From NCBI GenBank assembly GCA_937625935.1, contig OW569372.1:310001-374000 (forward strand): a stretch of 64,000 bases of DNA, in the 5' to 3' direction. The stretch is from Tetramitus jugosus. Its lineage: Eukaryota > Heterolobosea > Eutetramitea > Acrasida > Vahlkampfiidae. The notes under the pieces were generated by a model. The model saw only the letters and a list, made by a program, of their open reading frames with translations, was not told the origin of the DNA and did not search any database. The position numbers were made by a program, and so were the translations under genes. This document shows, one piece after another, positions 8,906-17,462 of the stretch; positions within the stretch are counted from its first letter, which is position 1, and each line of letters starts with the position of its first letter.

Positions 8906-10327
8906 ATGCTCTCTTCCACCTTCACCAAACGAATTCAAAGCAGCAACAACAGGTCTATTGCCAAGCAACTTGCCCAGTCATCCATTAGAACTCCAGTCGT
9001 TTCTGCCGTAAACACCAACACCAGCATTAATCGTTTCTCTTTCTCTCAAAAGCAACAACTATTTTTGTTCCACACAACCTTTAACAACATGCAAAAGATC
9101 AAAGTTGAAAACCCAGTTGTCGAATTGGACGGTGATGAAATGACCAGAATTATCTGGCAAATCATCAAGGACCAATTGATTCTTCCATACCTCGATATCG
9201 ATATCAAGTACTATGATCTCGGATTGGAGTACAGAGACCAAACCAACGATCAAGTCACCATTGATGCTGCTGAAGCCATCAAGAAGTACAATGTTGGTAT
9301 CAAGTGTGCTACCATTACTCCTGATGAGGCTCGTGTCGAAGAGTTCAAGCTAAAGAAGATGTGGAAGTCTCCAAACGGTACTATTCGTAACATTCTCGGT
9401 GGTACTGTTTTCCGTGAGCCAATCGTTATCTCTAACATTCCAAGATTGGTTCCTGGATGGACAAAGCCAATCGTGATTGGTCGTCACGCTCACGCTGACC
9501 AATACCGTGCCACTGACTTTGTTGTTCCTGGCGCAGGTAAGTTGGAGTTGAAGTTTACTCCAGCTGACGGTGGTGAGGAGAAGGTTTTCACTGTTAATGA
9601 ATTCTCTGGTGCCGGTGTTGCTATGGGCATGTACAACACTGATGAATCTATCATTGGTTTCGCTCACAGTTGCTTCAACTATGCTCTGCAAAAGAAGTGG
9701 CCATTGTACTTGTCTACCAAGAACACCATCTTGAAGGCTTACGACGGAAGATTCAAGGACATTTTCCAAGAAATTTACGAACGTGACTACAGGCAAAAGT
9801 TTGAGGATTTGAAGATTTGGTACGAACACAGATTGATTGATGACCAAGTGGCTCAAGCATTGAAGTCTGAGGGTGGATTCGTCTGGGCTTGCAAGAACTA
9901 CGATGGTGATGTTCAATCTGATATCGTTGCTCAAGGTTTTGGTAGCTTGGGTCTCATGACCTCTGTCTTGGTTACCCCTGACGGAAAGACTGTTGAGTCT
10001 GAAGCTGCTCACGGTACTGTCACTAGACATTACAGAGAGCACCAAAAGGGACGTGAAACCTCCACTAACCCTGTTGCTTCCATTTATGCATGGACCGGTG
10101 GTTTGAGACACAGAGCTAAGCTCGATAACAATGACAAGTTGGAGTTCTTCTGCGACACCTTGGAAAGGTCCGTCATTGAGACTATTGAGTCCGGAAAGAT
10201 GACCAAGGATTTGTCTTTGTGCATCCACGGTGCCAACATGAAGAGAGAGCACTGGTTGTCCACCAAGGACTTCTTGAATGCTATTGAGGAGACCCTGAAG
10301 AAGAACATGCAATTGTCCAAGTTGTAA
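8906..10327 (+). CDS. IDH: NADP-dependent isocitrate dehydrogenase with mitochondrial leader and C-terminal SKL
   Basis: A 473-residue dimeric NADP-IDH of the eukaryotic IDH1/IDH2 type. It converts isocitrate to 2-oxoglutarate and makes NADPH. The core begins near residue 63 with [19 protein letters not shown]. The substrate loop [18 protein letters not shown] is intact, as are the metal-site region ([16 protein letters not shown]) and the cofactor region ([17 protein letters not shown]). The first 61 residues are rich in Ser, Arg and Asn with no acidic residue, like a mitochondrial presequence. A second ATG at 9089 in an A-rich context would give a 412-residue form without it. The protein ends in Gln-Leu-Ser-Lys-Leu, a consensus peroxisomal PTS1. 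One gene may therefore supply mitochondria, cytosol and peroxisomes. Confidence 0.95.
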   Translation: MLSSTFTKRIQSSNNRSIAKQLAQSSIRTPVVSAVNTNTSINRFSFSQKQQLFLFHTTFNNMQKIKVENPVVELDGDEMTRIIWQIIKDQLILPYLDIDIKYYDLGLEYRDQTNDQVTIDAAEAIKKYNVGIKCATITPDEARVEEFKLKKMWKSPNGTIRNILGGTVFREPIVISNIPRLVPGWTKPIVIGRHAHADQYRATDFVVPGAGKLELKFTPADGGEEKVFTVNEFSGAGVAMGMYNTDESIIGFAHSCFNYALQKKWPLYLSTKNTILKAYDGRFKDIFQEIYERDYRQKFEDLKIWYEHRLIDDQVAQALKSEGGFVWACKNYDGDVQSDIVAQGFGSLGLMTSVLVTPDGKTVESEAAHGTVTRHYREHQKGRETSTNPVASIYAWTGGLRHRAKLDNNDKLEFFCDTLERSVIETIESGKMTKDLSLCIHGANMKREHWLSTKDFLNAIEETLKKNMQLSKL

Positions 10328-10465
10328 ATTCATTGCTCTGATAAAAACTCGTTAATCTTTGTACAAAGTCGTTCTTCTGTGTATTCGCACCTTCCAACAC
10401 CATTTTCGGGTTTTTGCTTTTGATTCGGTCGGACAATAATCAGCAACAAAACAATCAAAGAAAAC

Positions 10466-10782
10466 ATGAGATATGCACACCCTCATCACAACACCACTGG
10501 TGGTGTCTGGGGTCTCTTACGAAGAAGAAAACATGTCTTGTATATTGTGATTCTTCTTTTTTGCCTCTTCTTTGCTCTGAATGTATTGATTGCCAATGGT
10601 TATCTTCCCTTTTCATCTTCCACGGTTCTCCCGGCACAACCAGAAGAAGATTCGCATGGCAAAACAACACCACCCATTAAAATTATAAAAGATGAGCCAA
10701 TACAGCAACAACAACAAATCAACAATAACAATCCGACCCCAACACCTCCACCACCACCAACTACAGTTGTTGTGACTCCTCC

Positions 10783-10813
<31 letters not shown>

Positions 10814-12493
10814 CCACCACCACCACCACCAAAAACTACTACTACTCCATCCTCACCATCTTCATCCTCAACATCATCAAGTAACTCTATTGTCAAGACG
10901 AGTGACTATCATCCAATATACAATCAATTGTTGAGCAAGTTGGCGCCAGGTTATGATCCCAGTTCATTTTTTATTGCGATTGTAGCAACGGATCGACCAC
11001 AGTATCTTACTGCCACTCTGAGATCGCTGAGTCAAGTACTATATTGGAACAGAGAGAACACTGTTGTTTATCAGTATGGAGATGATGCCAAAATCAATCA
11101 AATTGTCAGTACTTTCAAGCTGAAGCAGATTAAAAATCCAAAGACCACCATGATTGATGGAAGACCTGTATCCGAAGGTGCTGAACACATTTCCTATCAT
11201 TATCGATTTGTGATGAATCACGTGTTTTCGAACAATCCTAGTTTGAAGCATTTTATTATTGTGGAAGACGACATGTTGTTCGCACCGGATTTCTTGCTCT
11301 ATTTTGCTCAGTTGGCCCCTGTCATGGACAAGGATCCAATGGTGTATGCAATCAGTGCTTACAATGACAATGGATTTATGGGAAAGGCCACTTTGGACAA
11401 TATGGCCTATCGAACTGATTTCTTTATTGGTCTTGGTTGGTTGGTGAGTAGAAAGCATTGGACAGAGGAATGGTCTCGTCATTGGCCTCGATCTCACTGG
11501 GATCACTTTTTACGTGCATCAAACAATCGAAAGGGTAGACATACTCTGTATCCTGAGGTGTCTCGTGTGTATCACTCTGGCTACCAAGGAACTCACTCCA
11601 CAGTTGCCATGTATGAACAATACTTTAGAGATATTGTGTTGAATAGTCACGGTTTCGCCCCGTTAGGAATTTCTGAAGCTCCATTTAAGAATGAAAACGA
11701 CAAGAAATATGTGATGAATGTTGCTCGCACGGATGCTCATACGATCGATTATTTGTACTCGGACGAGTATGGAAAGTTCTTCTTCTCCATGCTTGATCCA
11801 AATAATCCAGACACAATCTATGTTAACGATCCAAAGCAGGTTGAGGAGTACAAGAATAAGAACTTGGTCTTCCTTTTGACTACTGATCATGCACACAACA
11901 GGGCATGGCTCTATGTTTCAAAGTACTTCGATATTTGGCATACGATACCTGTGAGAGGGTCATATGATGACATACCAATGTTCAAATTCAATGGTAATAG
12001 GGTCTTCTTTATATTCAGTTTTTCACACCATTTCTCAAAGTATAGTCAACATGGCAAGGCATTGGATCATAGATCATTCCATGGAAAGAAACCTACTATT
12101 CCTCACAGCGAATCGATTATTCAGATCAATGTAGCAGATAATGGCGTATCATGCTCTAGGATGTGCTATGAGAAGTATGGAGAAGCTGCCAAATGTGACA
12201 CATTTAAGCTTGAGGATCTTAACAACTGTGCCTCCTTACGTCATTATTTCAACTGTGATAAATGCGAGGGAAGTATTGGCAATGATCAACCAGCTTTAAA
12301 CGCTGAAACGAATACCTGCTTATACAATTCTGGTAGCAATAGACACAGAACTACATGTCAAGGATTCCATGCGAGCACAAAGCGTTTGTGCGCTTGCTTT
12401 GACCCAGCTCGTGTGAGCATTTTCCATGACGAATGGGAAGCCATGATATCCAATGCACACAAACAAGCTACAGAACCATTTATGGAGCCGTAG
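10466..12493 (+). CDS. GnT-I-like (GT13) glycosyltransferase with a GnT-V-like Cys-rich tail
   Basis: A 675-residue type II Golgi protein. A transmembrane anchor lies at about residues 25-45, followed by a Pro/Thr/Ser stem to about residue 145. The catalytic domain (about 165-440) matches alpha-1,3-mannosyl-glycoprotein beta-1,2-N-acetylglucosaminyltransferase (MGAT1) and POMGNT1. It has IAIVATDRPQYLTATLRSL, the metal-binding EDD at residues 267-269, and GLGWLVSRKHWTEEW. It should transfer GlcNAc to glycan mannose. Residues 558-650 add a Cys-rich module with SCSRMCYEKYG, NDQPAL, CQGFHASTKRLCAC. This pattern resembles the C-terminus of GnT-V (MGAT5) and other protist glycosyltransferases. The start ATG has an A-rich context (aagaaaacATG). 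Confidence 0.85.
10782..10831 (+). repeat. Coding trinucleotide run (ACA)n/(CCA)n
   Basis: A CAA-type triplet run followed by a CAC-type run encodes about ten Thr and then six Pro in the stem of the GnT-I-like protein. Similar runs encode Asn or Gln in many neighbours. It is a simple sequence repeat, not a mobile element. Confidence 0.85.
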
Positions 12494-12569
12494 TTGCTCA
12501 CGCATAAGATGTTGACGAACAAGACTCGTTTCATTTGCGTCGAAACGTTTCAAAAATCAAAAACTCAAA

Positions 12570-12704
12570 ATGAACCACAGCATAAAAGTGCTAGCTATTG
12601 TGTCAGCGATTGCCTTGGTGGGCACCCTGTATTCTATGATTGTTGCTGCATCCTTACTTTCACTGGGGAGACAACGTTCCAAAGTTTACAAGATCGTCAA
12701 ATAA
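12570..12704 (+). CDS. Candidate 44-residue single-span micropeptide
   Basis: A short ORF lies in the 350-base spacer between the GnT-I-like gene and the phospholipase D gene. It starts at an ATG in the A-rich context usual here (aaactcaaaATG). The product has one hydrophobic stretch of about 25 residues (residues 7-31) followed by a basic end (GRQRSKVYKIVK). It could be a small membrane protein, a secreted-peptide remnant, or an upstream ORF in the leader of the phospholipase D mRNA. I do not recognise a family. Nothing else in the spacer looks coding. Confidence 0.35.
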   Translation: MNHSIKVLAIVSAIALVGTLYSMIVAASLLSLGRQRSKVYKIVK

Positions 12705-12843
12705 TGAATCTCGAAAACTTATTTCAAATGAGCTCTGTTGCCGTACATGTCATCTCCCGCCATTTTGCATACCGTCCCAAAATAAAAAGCTCAAAACTGC
12801 GCCAAGCAAAAACATTGAATATTGATTTCTCAACAACAACATC

Positions 12844-15807
12844 ATGTTCTTTCGCGTTCATATCAATGAACTGTCAAGTCGTTTGGTTGTCGCGAGAAAT
12901 CGGTCTTCTGCAGTGATCATTGATGATGGCAGCAACAACAATAACAATAGCAGTCGTGGTGATGAAAACAGTGCGAGTAAACGTTTGATTCAATTGGATA
13001 TTGCTGCTGAGACTGGTCAAATTATTCGTCGATTGTCATTTGGTCAGATCAAATGTCCTGAAACTACTCAACTGCAAGTGTCTCACGTGACAAACAGTGC
13101 TGTTTCATTCATTTTGAGAACTGCGGGTCAATCATTGGGCAGACATACGATCACGTTGGTTGATTTGAGAGAGAATGCGTTGGATCAGCAGACACGGATA
13201 TTTACATTTGCAAGGAACAACACACATGTGTACAAGTTGTCCATTTCAGTCGAGTTTATTATGTTTAAGTACTCTTTTCAACTCGATCGTATCACGTGCT
13301 TGAATCAAAATCGATGGTTCTCACCGGATCCATTTAGAGCATCTGTCGAATTCAATGCATCAAAGTATGACATGAATGTACAGCCGAGCAATATTTATGA
13401 ATTGGGTTATCTGAAGCAACATGAAGGAGGAAACGTATTCTCTAGTCATCATTTTTCTTTTGTCGCTGTTGGTTCATTCAGAATCAAATTCTCGACCAAA
13501 CGCTTGCTTGTGAAGGACGCATTGATTGATCAATGGGATTTTAATGTGCGAAAATTGGGAGGTGTGAATGATGAAAATAATACGGATGTTGAGCGAACGA
13601 GCGGTATTGCGGATGAGGCGTTAGTTTGGACTCGAAAATTTGAACCGAACAAGGAGGTTCAATTCGTATTCGATTCTGATTCGTGTGTGTCGAGAGTAAC
13701 GACTATTGACTGTGCTACCTGCTCCTACCAGTTGCACTTTTCAATCTCAAAAACGCCCATTTTACCGCTTGAAACACTGCAGAGTATGAAATCTATTCTT
13801 TCAAGAGACCAACAGAGTCAGAGACAATATGAAGAGTCTTTAACGAATGATTATTTGGAGAGAAAGAGAAAACTAAGTGAGGTGAGCAGCAAAACGTTCA
13901 CTTCAATTTCATCTGATAATCAAGTGGAAGTTCTAATAGATGGACTGCAAACATTTGGTCGATATTATCATTATATGATGCAAGCTGAAGAATCAATCGA
14001 TATTTTAGCATGGGAATTAAGTTTATCATTCGGTTTAATTTTTGCTAAAAAAGAATCGAGTCTTTATAAGCAATTTCTCGATCCAAGTTCAGGCGATTCG
14101 ATGAATATGGAGTTTTCTCCTCAGTTGAAAGAGACAGAGCAATTAGATTTCAAAAAGTATTATGATTACTTGAAGTTTTTGAATAGAATGTTCCAGACAT
14201 CATTTCCTCAATTAAAGTCCAAGGGTAGATGGATTACCCTTCAAGACGTAATCCTTACCAAGGCAGCGAATGGAGTTAAAATCAGGTTGATGGTATGGCG
14301 TCATAAACTTCTCTCATATTTAATGAAGTTTGCCTACTTGGGTGAGGTAACAATCGAACGTGAGGCAGAGAAGCTTAAGAAAAGGGCTGCAAAGTTAGGG
14401 TTAAAGGTTGCCATCTTTCATACAGATTTCGATCTTCCCTCTGCCTCTTCTCCTTACGCGGATCCCTACTCTGAAAATTGGAAGCATGACAATGCTAATA
14501 TCGTACTTGTCATTGTAGGCAACCCAAAGGGAATGGTGAGTTGCCATCACGAAAAACTATTACTTATTGATGCGGAGAAACCTGAAAGGTGTGTTTCATT
14601 TATAGGTGGTTACGATATAGCGAGAGGAAGATATGATCAACCTCTCCATCTGCCTCCAATATCAACATGGAGTTGGGGCACTCTTTTAAAATCTTCTATG
14701 AGAAGGAGCGAGGATGTTAATTTTGATGACGAGTCAATTCAACCATTCCTACGAAATATTCGACTCTTATGGCACGACAATCAGCTCATGATTAGAGGAT
14801 CGGCCACTCGTATCTTCCACCTGCATTTTGTGCAACGATGGACTCATGCATTTACAGGTGATAATCACAAAGTGAGAGAATTAACACTTCGTGAATTCTC
14901 AGGAGGTACGCCAATGAGTGACCCAGAAAATGCTTCAATTCATAAGAATGTAACATTACGTGTCCTACGGTCGTGGCCTGGAGTGTTTGCTACACACACA
15001 CTTGTCGACAACTTTTGTAACTTAATACGAAGCGCTCAGGACTATATATATGTTGAGCATCAATATCCTTTCCATAATGTATCTCTGACCCAATGCATAT
15101 GTGAAAGTTTGCAGAGAAACAAAAATCTCAAAGTGATTATTATTGTACCAGTGCGAACAGATTTACCTACCGGTATTGTGGGCCGATACTTTGATGCCAG
15201 CCAGGATCAAATTGATGAACACTTGCGATTGATATTCAGCATTGCACCAACACGAGTTGGAGTTTATGGTCTTGTGACACAAGAACCTAAGTCGAAAATT
15301 TTGAAATCAATATATGTTCACTCAAAACTTGTAATAGTGGATGGAAAGGTGATGGCCAATGGTAGCGCAAATATGGATACTCTGTCATTCTTCAAATCAT
15401 CAGAGTTCAATGTTAATGTATTTAATGAAGCAATAAGTAAGGAAACTTTAGAGCGATTGGTACGAGAACACTTAGAGGATTGCTATACTGACGAGATGAA
15501 GAATGATTTTGGACATGTATTCGATGCATTCCGCACAGCTGGTGACCTGAATTTTGAAACATTACGAGACAAGGGAGTACTTTCTGGTCGCGTGTTCCCT
15601 ATTGTCCCTCAAGAACGTTATCGGTTAATCACAACTCTGGTCAATTATCCAAACCAAATATCCAAAGCGTTATTCAAGTTAGGTGTATCGCCTGATCTCA
15701 TTGTGCAAAACATGATTAATAACGTCAAAGAAAGTGTGGACACAGACGCTGCAGAGAGCAGCTCAAGCACAACCAGAACCAAATTTTATCTGTACAGCAA
15801 CTTATAA
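12844..15807 (+). CDS. Phospholipase D-family protein with two HKD motifs
   Basis: The 987-residue protein contains both catalytic HxKxxxxD motifs of the PLD superfamily. The first is His569-Lys571-Asp576 in HHEKLLLIDAE, followed by FIGGYDIARGRYD. The second is His826-Lys828-Asp833 in VHSKLVIVDGKVMANGSANMD. Spacing and flanking sequence match eukaryotic phosphatidylcholine-hydrolysing PLDs, which make phosphatidic acid, a signal in membrane traffic and actin control. The first 330 residues are divergent and may hold a beta-sandwich domain. I see no certain PX, PH or C2 signature there. A segment at about residues 360-400 (MMQAEESIDILAWEL) starts the first catalytic half. No intron is needed. 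All catalytic residues are present. Confidence 0.9.
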   Translation: MFFRVHINELSSRLVVARNRSSAVIIDDGSNNNNNSSRGDENSASKRLIQLDIAAETGQIIRRLSFGQIKCPETTQLQVSHVTNSAVSFILRTAGQSLGRHTITLVDLRENALDQQTRIFTFARNNTHVYKLSISVEFIMFKYSFQLDRITCLNQNRWFSPDPFRASVEFNASKYDMNVQPSNIYELGYLKQHEGGNVFSSHHFSFVAVGSFRIKFSTKRLLVKDALIDQWDFNVRKLGGVNDENNTDVERTSGIADEALVWTRKFEPNKEVQFVFDSDSCVSRVTTIDCATCSYQLHFSISKTPILPLETLQSMKSILSRDQQSQRQYEESLTNDYLERKRKLSEVSSKTFTSISSDNQVEVLIDGLQTFGRYYHYMMQAEESIDILAWELSLSFGLIFAKKESSLYKQFLDPSSGDSMNMEFSPQLKETEQLDFKKYYDYLKFLNRMFQTSFPQLKSKGRWITLQDVILTKAANGVKIRLMVWRHKLLSYLMKFAYLGEVTIEREAEKLKKRAAKLGLKVAIFHTDFDLPSASSPYADPYSENWKHDNANIVLVIVGNPKGMVSCHHEKLLLIDAEKPERCVSFIGGYDIARGRYDQPLHLPPISTWSWGTLLKSSMRRSEDVNFDDESIQPFLRNIRLLWHDNQLMIRGSATRIFHLHFVQRWTHAFTGDNHKVRELTLREFSGGTPMSDPENASIHKNVTLRVLRSWPGVFATHTLVDNFCNLIRSAQDYIYVEHQYPFHNVSLTQCICESLQRNKNLKVIIIVPVRTDLPTGIVGRYFDASQDQIDEHLRLIFSIAPTRVGVYGLVTQEPKSKILKSIYVHSKLVIVDGKVMANGSANMDTLSFFKSSEFNVNVFNEAISKETLERLVREHLEDCYTDEMKNDFGHVFDAFRTAGDLNFETLRDKGVLSGRVFPIVPQERYRLITTLVNYPNQISKALFKLGVSPDLIVQNMINNVKESVDTDAAESSSSTTRTKFYLYSNL

Positions 15808-15823
15808 ATTGTCCTAATTTATG

Positions 15824-17323
15824 TTATATGTATCTGTGTGATTGATGTTTGTGAAGCCAACTCTCGAGGAAGGTAGCCAATAGACCAGCAAGAGAGATTC
15901 CAAATGAATCAGCATTGCTGACAACTGAAATACTGTACTCTCTGTACTTTGGTTCAATGTCAATCGACATTCTATAGTAGGTGTTCACATAGATGCCACC
16001 ACCGAGCAATCCTTCCCAGAAAATAATAATAAATATGAACCAGATGGCAGGTATGAAACGGAAGTAGGCATCCAAGAACAAGATGACCACATTCAGTGTT
16101 TGCAATACCGCAGGTATCCAAAGTCTTCGAATCGGGAAGAAATTCACCGAAGATCTGCTGATGAAAACACCAATTTGATATACATTGGAGTAGTAAACCC
16201 AATTGTTCGATGTGATTAGTCCAGTCTTAAAGTTAATATTCTGCGCAATACCAAAATTAATCAAATATTCCATAAAGTACACAATTGCCAACGGGAGCAT
16301 GTACTTGACTGTGAGCGGCAAAAGTAACTGCAATCTTTCTCGCACTGTAATTTGATTGTTCGATGAAGTGCGAGTACTCTTCTCTCCATTCTTCTCCATG
16401 TCCTCATCATCTTCCAACACTAGTTTCTTACCACTGCCTGCAGAACAGAATCCGTTTTCTGCATGATGACCCGTCATGAGAATAAAGGCCGAAAAGATCA
16501 TCAAGAAGGGCAATATCGTTGAAATGAGCATAATGTGCTTTGGACTCAAACCGATCCAAGCATGCAATGCCAAATACGTAAATGCACCAAATATTCCAGC
16601 ACCACCTGTTCCACTACTCCATGTCGACACTGTGTTCTTGTGATAAAAGGAAGACATTTGCAAAAAGGTAACTTCACCACCTCCACAACTAATGGCACCG
16701 AGAACAATACCCGACAACATCAGATACTTGTTATTCACAAATGCAATAATGAGGAAACTGGCACTCTGCATCAACACAAACGCAATGACGCGAAGATTGT
16801 ACGGTATCAAATGAAAGTACAGTGGTGCAGTCAGTTTCACAATAAGTGACGGAATAATTTCACACAACAGAATGACACCGGCAAATTTTGGTAACAAGTT
16901 CTCAGCAGCCGATCCGATCAACACATAACCATAATTGTTCAACAGGCCACAAATGAAAAAGGCAACCATGTTTCGCCAACTGTTGGGTGATGACCATGAC
17001 GATGAAGCTTTTTTGGAGGACGAAGCAGATTGATTTTTTGATTTTTTGTTGTTATTGTCATTTCCCTCCTGTTCTTCTTCTTCTTCGTCATATTGTTGTT
17101 GTTGTTCATCAGGTACGTGTGCTCCTTGCTCTTCTTCTTCTTCTTCTTCTCTCTGTTCTTGTTGTTGCTGATCTGAGTATGGACTGCCTATCCTCTTCTT
17201 GTTGATCAGCATTGAGTCATTGTCGTCAAACTCGGTGACTCCTCGAAATTGATTTTCAGCACCATTGGTCAATAATGGACTTGTCACCTTGAGGGTGTCA
17301 TTGTCGTTGTTGGCATCGCTCAT
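15824..17323 (-). CDS. CLN3: CLN3 (battenin) family multi-spanning membrane protein
   Basis: From the ATG at about 17323 the protein is 499 residues (human CLN3 is 438). The first 140 residues are acidic with Gln and Glu runs. The rest has about eleven hydrophobic segments. Family signatures are visible: FFICGLLNNYGYVLIGSAAENLL in two pieces, ISCGGGEVTFLQMSSFY, WSSGTGGAGIFGAFTYLAL, and the final EYSISVVSNADSFGISLAGL. CLN3 acts in the lysosomal/endosomal membrane in glycerophosphodiester clearance and pH control, and its loss causes Batten disease in humans. The frame is open 72 codons further upstream, but that part overlaps the end of the next gene and has no ATG before the fourth codon. The later ATG, 140 bases from the neighbour, is preferred. 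Confidence 0.9.
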   Translation of the reverse strand: MSDANNDNDTLKVTSPLLTNGAENQFRGVTEFDDNDSMLINKKRIGSPYSDQQQQEQREEEEEEEQGAHVPDEQQQQYDEEEEEQEGNDNNNKKSKNQSASSSKKASSSWSSPNSWRNMVAFFICGLLNNYGYVLIGSAAENLLPKFAGVILLCEIIPSLIVKLTAPLYFHLIPYNLRVIAFVLMQSASFLIIAFVNNKYLMLSGIVLGAISCGGGEVTFLQMSSFYHKNTVSTWSSGTGGAGIFGAFTYLALHAWIGLSPKHIMLISTILPFLMIFSAFILMTGHHAENGFCSAGSGKKLVLEDDEDMEKNGEKSTRTSSNNQITVRERLQLLLPLTVKYMLPLAIVYFMEYLINFGIAQNINFKTGLITSNNWVYYSNVYQIGVFISRSSVNFFPIRRLWIPAVLQTLNVVILFLDAYFRFIPAIWFIFIIIFWEGLLGGGIYVNTYYRMSIDIEPKYREYSISVVSNADSFGISLAGLLATFLESWLHKHQSHRYI

Positions 17324-17462
17324 GATGATGATTGAACGGATGTGTGTAGCGAGATTTCCTTGTTTGTGTTTGTGTTCAATCAAGGAAATTTGATCCAGTT
17401 CCGCGAAAATGTGATCGGGCAGCGAATTTTGTGTGAAATTTGGCAAGCTAAACGGGTCGGTT

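Noticed and set aside
9350-10333. Long antisense open frame (327 codons) opposite IDH
   Set aside because: It mirrors the codon bias of IDH, has no family pattern and no start context.
10600-10896. Antisense poly-Val/Gly frame
   Set aside because: It is produced by the (ACA/CCA)n run in the glycosyltransferase stem.
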